Source of the DNA: Clostridiaceae bacterium
GTDB taxonomy: Bacteria; Bacillota; Clostridia; Peptostreptococcales; Natronincolaceae
Length of the DNA: 64,000 nucleotides
Assembly: GCA_018432235.1 (NCBI GenBank)
Contig: JAHDLO010000008.1
Span: 1-64,000 of the forward strand
Direction: 5' to 3'
Below are positions 34,312-42,905 of the stretch, piece by piece (the stretch's first letter is position 1; every line of letters begins with the position of its first letter). The position numbers and the translations under genes were made by a program. The notes below the pieces were generated by a model, which did no database searches, was not told the origin of the DNA, and worked only from the letters and a program-made list of their open reading frames with translations.

Positions 34312-35082
34312 ATGAGCACAGTTATTATTGTTGATGATGAAATGCCTGCAAGAATGCATATTAGGAGTCTTTTATCAGCACATCCTGACTTTCAGATAAT
34401 TGGAGAGGCCTCCAATGGAGAGGATGCTATACAGCTATGTCAGGAAAGGCAGCCGGATGTGGTGTTTTTAGATATTCAGCTACAGGATATGGATGGCTTT
34501 GAGATAGCATCTGAGCTGATAAAGCTGCCTAAGCTGCCTAAGATCGTTTTTGCCACCGCTTACAACGAATATGCTATTGAGGCTTTTGAATATTCAGCCC
34601 TAGATTATCTTCAGAAGCCGATTAAGGATATCCGCTTTGTCAGGACGATAGAAAGGCTTAGGGAGGAGCTGAAGGCATCAGAGGAAGAGGCATTGAAAAA
34701 GGTTCAGCTTATGCTGCAAAGACATCTGGAGATCAATCACAAAAAACAGAAAATAACATTGGAGAAGGATGGAAAGCTGTTTGTTTTGGACTATAAGGAT
34801 ATTATAATTATCGAGACAGAGGACCGAAATACCAAGGTTATCAGCAGCAGAGGCGAATTTATCAGCAATTGCCCTATGGGGGACTGGGAGGAGAGGCTGC
34901 AGACCCACGGCTTCTTTAGGCCCCATAGAAGCTTTTTGATTAATCTCGATGAAATAGATCAGATCGTATTATGGTTTAATAATAGCCTTCAAATAAAGAT
35001 GAGGGGCTACAAGGATAAAAACATACCCATAAGCAGAAATAAGCTAAAGGAATTTAAAGAACTGGTGGGCTTTGAGGGCTAA
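34312..35082 (+). CDS. LytTR-family response regulator
   Basis: This 256-residue protein has a receiver domain (acidic pair D8/D9, phosphorylation site D54 in VVFLDIQ, K102) and a C-terminal LytTR DNA-binding domain from about residue 150 (ITLEKDGKLFVLDYKDIIII, FFRPHRSFLINL). The ATG is chosen ten bases after GGAGG; upstream in-frame codons at 34285 and 34303 overlap the kinase gene or the binding site. LytTR proteins bind paired direct repeats about 21 bp apart. Exactly such a pair lies just after this gene and before cstA. Confidence 0.93.
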   Translation: MSTVIIVDDEMPARMHIRSLLSAHPDFQIIGEASNGEDAIQLCQERQPDVVFLDIQLQDMDGFEIASELIKLPKLPKIVFATAYNEYAIEAFEYSALDYLQKPIKDIRFVRTIERLREELKASEEEALKKVQLMLQRHLEINHKKQKITLEKDGKLFVLDYKDIIIIETEDRNTKVISSRGEFISNCPMGDWEERLQTHGFFRPHRSFLINLDEIDQIVLWFNNSLQIKMRGYKDKNIPISRNKLKEFKELVGFEG

Positions 35083-35102
35083 ACAGAATAAACAGCATTT
35101 TG

Positions 35103-35135
35103 GACATGTTAAACGAAAATTACGACATTTTAAAC
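35103..35135 (+). promoter_or_regulatory. Two direct repeats, probable LytTR-regulator binding site for cstA
   Basis: GACATGTTAAAC (35103-35114) and GACATTTTAAAC (35124-35135) are identical at 11 of 12 bases and start 21 bp apart. They end 31 bp upstream of the cstA -10 box. This spacing is the one described for BtsR/LytTR activators. Confidence 0.7.
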
Positions 35136-35166
35136 TAAAAATCGCATAAGGCTATTAAACCTCCTC

Positions 35167-35172
35167 TATAAT
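35167..35172 (+). promoter_or_regulatory. -10 box of the cstA promoter
   Basis: TATAAT lies 41 bp before the start codon. The hexamer 17 bp upstream is GCATAA, far from TTGACA, as expected for an activator-dependent promoter. Confidence 0.55.
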
Positions 35173-35212
35173 GTAATTACTGAAATAATACATTATTTAA
35201 GGAGGTTTATTT

Positions 35213-36634
35213 ATGTCATTATTTTTAATTTCCATCGTAGCGTTAATTGCAGGATATTTTATTTACGGAAAATTTGTAGACAAAGTATTTGGTATTGATG
35301 AAGGCAGAATTACGCCGGCTAATGAGCTGAAGGATGGCGTAGACTATGTACCAATGCCATGGTACAAGATTTTCTTAATTCAATTTCTTAATATTGCCGG
35401 CTTAGGACCTATATACGGAGCTGTTGCAGGTGCTTTATGGGGACCAAAGGCATTCTTCTGGATTGTTTTAGGTAGTATATTTGCTGGTGGTGTACATGAC
35501 TACTTCTCAGGTATGCTTTCAATCCGTCATAATGGTGCCAGTGTTTCTGAAATCGTTGGCAAATATTTGGGACCATTTGCAAAGCAGTTTATGAGAGGCT
35601 TTTCGGTCATTCTTCTTGTTCTTGTAGGAACCGTTTTCATGACAGGACCTGCTACATTATTAGGCAACTTGGGCTTCTTAAGTATTGGCTCAGCAAAGAT
35701 CTGGTTAGGAATAGTTTTAGTGTATTACTTCCTTGCAACAATACTGCCTATAGATAAAATTATCGGTAAAATATATCCGCTTTTCGGTGCTGTTCTTCTG
35801 ATTATGGCAGGCGGCATAGGAACTATGCTGTTGGTTAAAGGCTATGAATTACCAGCATTAACAGCGGCAAATATTCATCCAGGTGGACTACCTGTATGGC
35901 CGTTACTATTTATAACAATTGCCTGTGGTGCAATCAGTGGCTTCCATGCGACTCAATCACCCCTTATGGCGAGATGCGTTGAAAATGAAAAATATGGTAG
36001 AGGAATCTTCTACGGTTCAATGATAGCAGAGGGTGTTATTGCATTAATCTGGGCAGCTGCGGCAATGAGCTTCTTCCACGGAACAGAAGGATTACAAGCA
36101 GCTATAGCAGCCGGTGGTCCAGGTGGCGTAGTTCATCAAATTTCAACAACTTTACTGGGTAGAGTTGGAGGCTTACTGGCAATGCTAGGTGTTATTGCTT
36201 GTCCTATAACCTCTGGTGATACAGCATTTAGAAGTGCCAGATTAGTTATTGCAGACTTTCTTAACATAAATCAAAGCAAGATAAATAAGAGATTGCTTCT
36301 TTCATTGCCATTATTTGCAGTGGGCTTCAGTTTAAGCTTAATCGATTTCAATATCATCTGGAGATATTTTGCATGGTCTAACCAAACACTGGCTACCTTA
36401 ATGCTATGGGCATCCGCAATGTATCTTGTTAAATCAAACAAGCTTCACTGGATTGCTACAATTCCAGCAACCTTCATGACAGCAGTAATAGTAACCTACA
36501 TTTTGCAAGCGCCAGAGGGCTTAAGATTGGCAACCAGCATATCTTATCCGATAGGTATAGCCGCAGCTGTAATAGCCTTTGCATTATTCATGGTTAAGGG
36601 CAAAAAGAATACAGAAACACCAGTGAAAGCATAA
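35213..36634 (+). CDS. cstA: CstA-family pyruvate/peptide carrier
   Basis: This 473-residue membrane protein belongs to the carbon-starvation protein family. It has a dozen or more helices and the motifs FLNIAGLGPIYGAVAGALWGPKAF, GGVHDYFSGMLSIRHNG, ISGFHATQSPLMARC and ITSGDTAFRSARL. It is shorter than the E. coli proteins (about 700 residues) and matches the Firmicutes short form. E. coli BtsT and CstA import pyruvate, and BtsT is controlled by a LytS/LytTR system; the adjacent regulator pair and direct repeats suggest the same logic. A TTAAGGAGG site precedes the ATG. Confidence 0.92.
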   Translation: MSLFLISIVALIAGYFIYGKFVDKVFGIDEGRITPANELKDGVDYVPMPWYKIFLIQFLNIAGLGPIYGAVAGALWGPKAFFWIVLGSIFAGGVHDYFSGMLSIRHNGASVSEIVGKYLGPFAKQFMRGFSVILLVLVGTVFMTGPATLLGNLGFLSIGSAKIWLGIVLVYYFLATILPIDKIIGKIYPLFGAVLLIMAGGIGTMLLVKGYELPALTAANIHPGGLPVWPLLFITIACGAISGFHATQSPLMARCVENEKYGRGIFYGSMIAEGVIALIWAAAAMSFFHGTEGLQAAIAAGGPGGVVHQISTTLLGRVGGLLAMLGVIACPITSGDTAFRSARLVIADFLNINQSKINKRLLLSLPLFAVGFSLSLIDFNIIWRYFAWSNQTLATLMLWASAMYLVKSNKLHWIATIPATFMTAVIVTYILQAPEGLRLATSISYPIGIAAAVIAFALFMVKGKKNTETPVKA

Positions 36635-36647
36635 AAGAATCTATCAG

Positions 36648-36680
36648 CAGGCAGGGAAATATCCTTGCCTGTATTATTTT
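36648..36680 (+). terminator. Terminator of cstA
   Basis: CAGGCAGGGA and TCCTTGCCTG form a 10-bp stem with one wobble, followed by a T-rich stretch. Confidence 0.8.
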
Positions 36681-36825
36681 GCCAATAGGGCGGTTCTTTT
36701 TTGCATTTCTAGAATTTAGAAAAGTCTTACCTTTATTATTATACAGATAACAGGATTTTCTTTAAATAAAATCCGACCTTATATAGCATACTATAAATGA
36801 CAAAATTTAAGGAGGATTCAGATAC

Positions 36826-37065
36826 ATGATACATGCAGAGGTTGCTTTATATCCGTTAAAAACCGACAATGCCACTAATATTATTAACAATTCCCTTCAA
36901 TCACTACAGGGTCAGGGTGTAAGCTATCAGGTTGGCTCTATGGACACTCATATTCATGGTGAAGAGGAGCAGGTATGGCGGAGCCTAAAGAAGCTCTTTG
37001 ACGAAGCACAGTCCTCCGGTGGAGAGGTCAGCATGGTTGTTACGATAACAAACGCTGCGGATTAA
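36826..37065 (+). CDS. MTH1187/YkoF-type thiamine-binding domain protein
   Basis: This 79-residue cytoplasmic protein matches the small DUF77 family, with AEVALYPLKT at the start, a GVSYQVGSMDTHIHGE core and VSMVVTITNAAD at the end. Family members form ferredoxin-like tetramers and some bind thiamine or its pyrimidine moiety. An AAGGAGG site precedes the ATG. No thiamine riboswitch is seen upstream and no thiamine genes are nearby, so the ligand is uncertain. It is monocistronic. Confidence 0.8.
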   Translation: MIHAEVALYPLKTDNATNIINNSLQSLQGQGVSYQVGSMDTHIHGEEEQVWRSLKKLFDEAQSSGGEVSMVVTITNAAD

Positions 37066-37082
37066 TATAATAATAGAAATGA

Positions 37083-37117
37083 AAAAAAGGATGCCGATAA
37101 TTGGAGCATCCTTTTTT
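37083..37117 (+). terminator. Terminator of the MTH1187-type gene
   Basis: AAAAGGATGC and GCATCCTTTT form a 10-bp perfect stem around an 11-base loop. Confidence 0.85.
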
Positions 37118-37155
37118 ACGTCCTGAAATGTAATAAAAACGTAATCATTATTCTA

Positions 37156-37184
37156 TTGACGATTTTGCGCAAAAGGTGTAATAT
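37156..37184 (+). promoter_or_regulatory. Strong sigma-A-type promoter
   Basis: TTGACG and TAATAT are separated by exactly 17 bp. The start codon of the membrane-protein gene follows 87 bp downstream. Confidence 0.75.
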
Positions 37185-37189
37185 TACAC
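37176..37189. promoter_or_regulatory. Palindromic operator overlapping the -10 box
   Basis: GTGTAATATTACAC is a perfect 14-bp palindrome that contains the whole -10 hexamer TAATAT. A repressor bound here would block the promoter. The regulator is not identified. Confidence 0.55.
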
Positions 37190-37270
37190 TGTGGGTGATA
37201 TATTTCCTTGTGGAAAAATATAATATATTACAGCTAATACAGAATAAGTCATTTTATTTAAAGGGGTGAT

Positions 37271-37711
37271 ATGTATTTGTTTTCATTGTTGATCATTATT
37301 GCAATCATAGTAACTATATTAATAGTATTGGGAGGTATTATATTTATGACTAAAAGTTTTAATTTGCGAAGTGTATACCTATATCTCGTTTGCTTCGTAA
37401 CACTTATCATATTCATCATGGGCACGATATTTACGGTACAAAAGCTGGTGGATGTTTTTGTTGATGGTGGGTACTATTATCAGACGATAGAGGATTACGA
37501 AATGCGTTATCAAAAGTACAGCACAGAGGGAAGGCCTGTTGAATCAAGCATTTCTAAAGAAGAGCTTGAAAAGCGCTATGAGGCTTACTTAGAAGCAGAG
37601 GCAAAAAGAAATCGAGTTAATAATATTAGACAGTTGGCCTCCAGCGTATCAGCGATGGTGGTGGGAGGCGCCTTCTGGGCCTATCATTGGAAAAAGATAA
37701 AAGAAGAATAA
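37271..37711 (+). CDS. Membrane protein of unknown function, 146 aa
   Basis: Two strong hydrophobic segments occupy about residues 2-27 and 34-57, and a third weak one lies near 125-140; between them is a charged coiled region (YEMRYQKYSTEG, EELEKRYEAYLEAEAKRNR). The layout recalls the DUF5671 group but I am not certain. AAGGGG lies only four bases from the ATG, so an in-frame TTG two codons later is an alternative start. The gene has its own strong promoter with a palindromic operator and a terminator, so it is regulated alone. Confidence 0.7.
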   Translation: MYLFSLLIIIAIIVTILIVLGGIIFMTKSFNLRSVYLYLVCFVTLIIFIMGTIFTVQKLVDVFVDGGYYYQTIEDYEMRYQKYSTEGRPVESSISKEELEKRYEAYLEAEAKRNRVNNIRQLASSVSAMVVGGAFWAYHWKKIKEE

Positions 37712-37731
37712 TTGATATTACTAAAGTTTAG

Positions 37732-37753
37732 AGACCCAGCTGGGTCTTTTTTT
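37732..37753 (+). terminator. Terminator of the 146-aa membrane protein gene
   Basis: AGACCCAGCTGGGTCT is a perfect palindrome followed by seven or more T. Confidence 0.85.
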
Positions 37754-37841
37754 CTATTAAAATCCTTTTGATAATTCTTATTTCCTTACATGCCTGAATA
37801 TACATAATTAGATAGAAATGAAATAGCAAAGGGGTCAATCT

Positions 37842-39386
37842 ATGTCTAATAAAAAGTTTTTAAAGGGAGCCTTTATACTTGCCTCCGCGGGGCTGCTGGC
37901 AAAATTTCTGGGGATATTTTTTAAAATTCCACTGCAAAGATTAATACATGATGAAGGCATGGGGCTTTTTGGATTGCCCTATCCGATATACACAGTTTTA
38001 TTGTCAGTTTCTTTAATCGGCTTTCCAGCGGCCTTGTCTAAGCTTATTTCAGAAAAGCTGGCTATGGGAGATTTAAGAGGGGCAAAAAAAATCTTTAATG
38101 TTTCCTTTATTATGCTGCTGATTATAGGAGTAGCCTCTACGTTGATTTTGCTATTTGGTGCGAGGGTAATAATCAATGTATTAAATTGGCCCGAGGATGC
38201 CTACTATTCTATTGTAGGTCTTTCGCTGGCACCATTCTTCGTGTCTATAATGTCGGCCTTTAGGGGATATTTCCAAGGACTTCAAATCATGACGCCTACA
38301 GCCATATCTCAGATAGTGGAACAGATAGGCAGAGTGGTTTTTGGTATTGCGCTGGCATATATTTTCATTTCAAAAGGTATAGGATATGCGGCAGGCGCTG
38401 CCTCCTTTGGTGCTTCAGCAGGTGCCTTTCTTGGCGCCTTGGTACTATTTATTTGTTATATAAAATATCATAGACAGCTCACCTTTACAGAAACAGGTAG
38501 CCTCCACGTAAAGGACAGTACTACAACTATAATCCGAAGAGTTTTGTGGATTGCTTTTCCTATAACCATCGGAGCTGTTCTCAGCTCAATCATGGGCCTT
38601 ATAGATTCTGTAATAGTGCTGTCCAGACTATTGGAGAGCGGATATTCTGTGGAGGGGGCCACAATACTATACGGACAGCTGACCGGCAAGGCAGTGACCC
38701 TTATGAATGTTCCCCTTACCTTCAGCATGGCTATGGCCGCCAGCCTTGTGCCGGCTATATCAGAATCCTTCAGCAGAAAAAGATTTGCAGAGCTTAGAGA
38801 AAAGGCTGAGGCAGGTCTCAAGACTACTATAATCATCGCTTTGCCCGCCAGTCTTGGCCTTGCAGTTTTATCTACAGAAATCATTCACCTGCTCTGGGGG
38901 AAAACAGAGGCTGGCGGAGACATATTAAAGGTTTTGGCGATAAACGTACTGTTTATTGCAGGTGCCCAGACCCTCACCGGTATTTTACAGGGTATAAACA
39001 AGGTTTTTATACCGGTGAGAAATTTGATTATCGGTGTGGTTATAAAGCTAATAGTTAGCAATATTCTGCTGGTGACACATCTAAATATCATCGGGACGGT
39101 TATAGGGTCAATTGTCGGCTATGTAACTATCATGCTTTTAAACTTTATGACCTTAAGAAGAACAATCGACTTGAAAATTAATATAAAGGAAATGGTCATA
39201 ATGCCCTGTTTAGCTGCGATGATCATGGCAGCTAGTGTTCATTACAGCTTCAATTACTTAAACTCAGTACTTTCTATCGAAGCCTTTGCAACTTTAGGCG
39301 CTATTTTTATAGGTGTAGTGGTTTATTTTAGCATTCTACTAGTTACAGGCACCATAAGCTTCAGGAAAGAAAAAACATTTATTTAA
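37842..39386 (+). CDS. spoVB: Polysaccharide/lipid flippase, SpoVB type
   Basis: This 514-residue protein has about fourteen helices of the MOP/MATE-like flippase fold. The start KGAFILASAGLLAKFLGIFFKIPLQRLI and the segment FRGYFQGLQIMTPTAISQIVEQIGRV are typical of the SpoVB/MurJ-like group in Firmicutes. SpoVB is needed for spore cortex formation in Bacillus, probably by moving lipid-linked precursors. Other paralogues flip vegetative glycans, so the sporulation role is inferred. AAAGGGG precedes the ATG. It is monocistronic. Confidence 0.88.
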   Translation: MSNKKFLKGAFILASAGLLAKFLGIFFKIPLQRLIHDEGMGLFGLPYPIYTVLLSVSLIGFPAALSKLISEKLAMGDLRGAKKIFNVSFIMLLIIGVASTLILLFGARVIINVLNWPEDAYYSIVGLSLAPFFVSIMSAFRGYFQGLQIMTPTAISQIVEQIGRVVFGIALAYIFISKGIGYAAGAASFGASAGAFLGALVLFICYIKYHRQLTFTETGSLHVKDSTTTIIRRVLWIAFPITIGAVLSSIMGLIDSVIVLSRLLESGYSVEGATILYGQLTGKAVTLMNVPLTFSMAMAASLVPAISESFSRKRFAELREKAEAGLKTTIIIALPASLGLAVLSTEIIHLLWGKTEAGGDILKVLAINVLFIAGAQTLTGILQGINKVFIPVRNLIIGVVIKLIVSNILLVTHLNIIGTVIGSIVGYVTIMLLNFMTLRRTIDLKINIKEMVIMPCLAAMIMAASVHYSFNYLNSVLSIEAFATLGAIFIGVVVYFSILLVTGTISFRKEKTFI

Positions 39387-39508
39387 TCTTGTAAGCCCTG
39401 CCAAAATTTATGTGACCCTTTATATCATCAAAATGAATAGAGGGTTTTGTTTTGTAGCAAATTATTATTAGTAGTTTATTAAACATAATTTACTGAGGAG
39501 GAAGCTAT

Positions 39509-39973
39509 ATGAAAAGGAGAATTGTTTTATTTATACTTATTGCAGTGTTGGTTGTTTTTGGAGCAGCTTGCCGACAGCAGCCACCGCCAGAGCAGACCCC
39601 GCCACCAGGGCAGACCCCACCGCCAGAGCAACCCCAGGATCCACAGGGAAAATATGAGGATGGTACCCATGAGGCAGAGCTAGAACCAGATGAAAGGGGC
39701 TGGAAGGCGGTTGTAGAAGTTACTGTTGAGGGTGGTAAAATTACTGCTGCGGCATTTGATGAGGTAAATGAAGAAGGTGCAAAAAAATCCGAGGACGAGG
39801 AATATCTTGAAAGATGGGGAACGGCAGCAAATATTGATGCAAGCGAGGTATATCCCAAATATGAAGAGGATTTAATTGAAACTCAGGATGTAGAAGAGGT
39901 TGAGGTAATAACCGGTGCTACATCAACTCACGAAAAATTTCAGGATGTAGTTAAAAAGGCTTTAGGAAAATAA
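39509..39973 (+). CDS. FMN-binding domain lipoprotein
   Basis: This 154-residue protein has a lipoprotein signal (lipobox AAC with C21), a proline- and glutamine-rich linker with PPPEQTPPPGQ repeats, and an FMN_bind domain. The domain shows GKYEDGTHEAELEPDERGWK and the flavinylation-type motif EVITGATSTHEKF near the end, where the threonine or serine would carry covalent FMN. Such proteins take part in extracytoplasmic electron transfer in anaerobes, and an ApbE flavin transferase would be needed from elsewhere. GAGGAGG precedes the ATG and a terminator follows. Confidence 0.85.
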   Translation: MKRRIVLFILIAVLVVFGAACRQQPPPEQTPPPGQTPPPEQPQDPQGKYEDGTHEAELEPDERGWKAVVEVTVEGGKITAAAFDEVNEEGAKKSEDEEYLERWGTAANIDASEVYPKYEEDLIETQDVEEVEVITGATSTHEKFQDVVKKALGK

Positions 39974-39979
39974 TAGGCT

Positions 39980-40009
39980 AAATCCCTCTGTTACGGCAGA
40001 GGGATTTTT
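39980..40009 (+). terminator. Terminator of the FMN-binding lipoprotein gene
   Basis: AAATCCCTCTG and CAGAGGGATTT form an 11-bp perfect stem around TTACGG, followed by T residues. Confidence 0.9.
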
Positions 40010-40067
40010 ACATAGTCAAAATAGTTCTATGAGATACTAAGAGTACAGCTAGAAGGGAGGTGTTCTA

Positions 40068-40238
40068 TTGGAACCCAGATATATAGTCAAGACAGAATAT
40101 GGCGTATCGGAGCCAATGTCATTTGAGGCTGCCAATCGTAAGGTTAGCCAATACAAACAGGAAGGTGTAGCAGCATCTATTTTACCAGAAGAGGATGGTT
40201 TGGCCTTTTATTTTAAGAATCAAAGCTTTATACCATAA
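40068..40238 (+). CDS. Small unknown protein, 56 aa (tandem paralogue 1)
   Basis: The frame starts at a TTG with GAAGGGAGG upstream and reads MEPRYIVKTEYGVSEPMSF and onward. It is similar to the next gene: both begin MEP[RK]Y[IM]V with a TE at residues 9-10, share SxPxxxxxA and end the aligned region with a short acidic stretch. It is soluble with no cysteine. Function is unknown. The pair probably arose by tandem duplication and is co-transcribed. Confidence 0.7.
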   Translation: MEPRYIVKTEYGVSEPMSFEAANRKVSQYKQEGVAASILPEEDGLAFYFKNQSFIP

Positions 40239-40252
40239 AAGGAGGAGACTCT

Positions 40253-40435
40253 ATGGAGCCCAAATACATGGTTTGTACAGAAAACAATATTTCACAGCCC
40301 TTGAACAGGCAAGCAGCCATCAATAGGGTTAAAGAGCTTGAAAGAAGTGGTGTTAATGCATATATCATTTCTCAGGATGAAGGGGAAAGAATTAAGAAAA
40401 GCCATGACAAGCTTCATACTCCCCGGTGGAGCTAG
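40253..40435 (+). CDS. Small unknown protein, 60 aa (tandem paralogue 2)
   Basis: It starts 14 bp after its paralogue with an AAGGAGG site and reads MEPKYMVCTENNISQPLNRQ. It has one cysteine, is soluble and has a basic C-terminus (KKSHDKLHTPRWS). The resemblance to the upstream gene over about 45 residues indicates a shared fold. No known family is recognised. Confidence 0.72.
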   Translation: MEPKYMVCTENNISQPLNRQAAINRVKELERSGVNAYIISQDEGERIKKSHDKLHTPRWS

Positions 40436-40509
40436 ACTCACGTCATTGCTTGCCTACTAGAATGATATTAAAAGAATACGATCAACAAAAAACGCAATTG
40501 ATATCAAGG

Positions 40510-40534
40510 AGACACAGGCTACTGTGTCTTTTTG
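40510..40534 (+). terminator. Terminator of the paralogue pair
   Basis: AGACACAG-GCTA-CTGTGTCT is an 8-bp perfect stem followed by T residues. Confidence 0.85.
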
Positions 40535-40702
40535 AGTTGGATAAGTAATTGACTCATTCCTGACTGTACTAGCTATTTAATAACTAAAAAACCAGATAAT
40601 GAGAAAAAGAAAGAATGATTAAGATTTAGTCCAATTATGAAGAAAATAAACCTAAATATAAGACCATAGTAATATTGAAAAGCAATGCTATTATCATGTA
40701 AT

Positions 40703-40718
40703 ATACTATATATGGTAT
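40703..40718. promoter_or_regulatory. Possible NrdR box upstream of nrdD
   Basis: ATACTATATATGGTAT is an imperfect palindrome whose centre resembles the NrdR core CwATATATwG with one mismatch. Only one box is seen, whereas NrdR sites usually come in pairs. Confidence 0.3.
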
Positions 40719-40752
40719 TGATTTCAACGAACTGTACAATAGGAGGGGTATA

Positions 40753-42888
40753 ATGGCTGTTACCAAGATACAGAAAAGAAATGGTGAAATAGTGGATTTC
40801 GATTCAGGCAAAATCAAGTCAGCTATATTCGCAGCTGCAAAATCCGTAGGTGGAAGTGATGAAATAACAGCAGTAAAATTAACAAAATTCGTGGTGGATA
40901 TCATAAATGAAACCTATAGAGCTAGTGTTCCATTGGTTGAGGATGTACAGGATATAGTGGAGAAGGTACTAATTGAGGAAGGCCACGCTAAAACCGCAAA
41001 GGCGTACATATTATATAGGAAAAAGCATGAGGAAATCCGTGAGGTAAAAAATCTTTTCATGGATGCTGAAAAGATGGTGGAGGAATACGTCAATCTAGAG
41101 GATTGGAGAGTTAATGAGAATGCCAATATGGGCTTTTCATTACAGGGCTTGAACAATCACATCGTTGAGAGTATTACAACAAAATACTGGTTAAATAAAA
41201 TATATCGCAAGGAATTAAGAGATGCCCATATGCGGGGTGATTTACATATTCATGATTTAGGATTATTGGCACCCTATTGCTGTGGATGGGATTTAGAGGC
41301 CTTTTTAAGACATGGCTTCAGAGGAGCTAAGGGGAAAATAGAGTCAAAGCCACCAAAGCACTTTGAGTCTGCCCTTGGACAGCTGGTGAATTTATTATAC
41401 ACATTACAGGGAGAATCAGCAGGCGCGCAGGCTGTGTCCAGCATAGATACATACCTCGCCCCCTTTATATATTATGATAACCTAGAATACGATCAGGTTA
41501 AAAAGTCAGTTCAAAGATTTGTGTTTAATCTAAATGTACCTACTAGAGTGGGCTTCCAAACCCCTTTTACAAATGTCACTCTAGATGTAAAGCCACATCA
41601 GCTGCTTAAAAATCAGCAGGTTATGATAGGCGGCAAGCTGATGGATAAAACCTATGGTGAGTTCCAGGAGGAAATGGATATGTTTAACCAGGCCTTCTGT
41701 GAGGTTATGATGGAGGGCGACGGAGCAGGCAGAGCCTTCAGCTTCCCGATACCGACAGTTAACATAACAGATGATTTCCCATGGGATTCAAAGATCGTAA
41801 ACTGCATAATGGAAATGACCCGTAAGTTTGGAACGCCATACTTTGCAAACTTTGTAAACTCTGATTTATCACCGGAGGATATCCGCTCCATGTGCTGTCG
41901 ATTAAGGCTTGATAACAGAGAGCTTAGAAAAAGAGGCGGTGGCTTGTTCGGAGCAAATCCATTGACAGGCTCAATAAATGTTGTTACATTGAACATGGCT
42001 AGAATTGGCTATATCTCAGAAAACCCAACAGATTTTAAAAAGCGTGTCAGAGAGCTGATGGAATATTCAAAGGAAATATGTGAAGCTAAGAGAACAGTGT
42101 TGGAGCAATATATGGATGCAGGATTATATCCTTATTCAAGATTCTATCTGCAGGGAGTAAAGGAAGCCACAGGTGAGTATTTTAAAAATCACTTCTCTAC
42201 TATTGGTATTAATGGTATGAATGAGGCTTGTCTCAACCTGTTGGGCAAGGACATCACCACCGAGGAAGGCAATGAATTTGCCGTAGAAATTATGGAATTT
42301 ATGAACAGGGTCATTCAAATCTTCCAGGAGGAAACCGACAGCCTATGGAATCTAGAAGCATCACCGGCAGAGGGAACTGCTTATCGATTTGCAAGATTGG
42401 ACAAAAAGGTTTATCCTAAGATTATAACTCAGGGAGAAAATGAGCCTTATTATACAAACTCAACTCAGCTTCCTGTAGGCTATACAAAGGACATATTTGA
42501 GGCTATTGAGCTGCAGGAAAAGCTGCAGACTCTATATACAGGAGGAACAGTGCTCCATGGCTTTGTAGGTGAGGAGATAGACAATATAGAAACCTGCAAG
42601 CTGTTGATTAAAAAGATAATGGAGAAGAGCAGCATTCCATACATCACCATAACACCTACCTTCTCAATTTGTTCAGACCACGGCTATCTTTCAGGAGAGC
42701 ATTTTGAATGTCCTACCTGCGGCAGAGAGGCAGAGGTTTGGACCAGGGTAGTAGGCTTCCACAGGCCGGTACAGGCGTGGAACAAGGGCAAGCAGGAGGA
42801 ATACAGCCAAAGGGTGGAGTTTAGCCCAGAGGAAAGCCTTCAAAACAAACATGTAACGGTAAAAGACATCGAGGCATCAGCAGTATAG
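40753..42888 (+). CDS. nrdD: Anaerobic ribonucleoside-triphosphate reductase
   Basis: This 711-residue class III enzyme reduces ribonucleotides without oxygen. It has an N-terminal ATP-cone regulatory domain (about 1-95, VTKIQKRNGEIVDFDSGKI), then the ten-stranded barrel with HIHDLGLLAPYCCGW and FQTPFTNVTLD. The C-terminus has a zinc-type cysteine group (CSDHGYLSGEHFECPTC) and the glycyl-radical site G668 in RVVGFHRPVQAWNKGKQEE. Most homologues have VVGYxRP, so the phenylalanine-histidine here is a small change. AGGAGGGG precedes the ATG. The activase gene follows 17 bp downstream. Confidence 0.96.
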   Translation: MAVTKIQKRNGEIVDFDSGKIKSAIFAAAKSVGGSDEITAVKLTKFVVDIINETYRASVPLVEDVQDIVEKVLIEEGHAKTAKAYILYRKKHEEIREVKNLFMDAEKMVEEYVNLEDWRVNENANMGFSLQGLNNHIVESITTKYWLNKIYRKELRDAHMRGDLHIHDLGLLAPYCCGWDLEAFLRHGFRGAKGKIESKPPKHFESALGQLVNLLYTLQGESAGAQAVSSIDTYLAPFIYYDNLEYDQVKKSVQRFVFNLNVPTRVGFQTPFTNVTLDVKPHQLLKNQQVMIGGKLMDKTYGEFQEEMDMFNQAFCEVMMEGDGAGRAFSFPIPTVNITDDFPWDSKIVNCIMEMTRKFGTPYFANFVNSDLSPEDIRSMCCRLRLDNRELRKRGGGLFGANPLTGSINVVTLNMARIGYISENPTDFKKRVRELMEYSKEICEAKRTVLEQYMDAGLYPYSRFYLQGVKEATGEYFKNHFSTIGINGMNEACLNLLGKDITTEEGNEFAVEIMEFMNRVIQIFQEETDSLWNLEASPAEGTAYRFARLDKKVYPKIITQGENEPYYTNSTQLPVGYTKDIFEAIELQEKLQTLYTGGTVLHGFVGEEIDNIETCKLLIKKIMEKSSIPYITITPTFSICSDHGYLSGEHFECPTCGREAEVWTRVVGFHRPVQAWNKGKQEEYSQRVEFSPEESLQNKHVTVKDIEASAV

Positions 42889-42905
42889 CCTAAGGAGAGG
42901 TTGAA

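Larger units (their letters stand above)
40436..40752. other. 317-bp region upstream of nrdD
   Basis: It holds the terminator at 40510 and a NrdR-like palindrome at 40703. The part between shows nothing recognised, and no clear -35/-10 pair was found. Confidence 0.5.
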
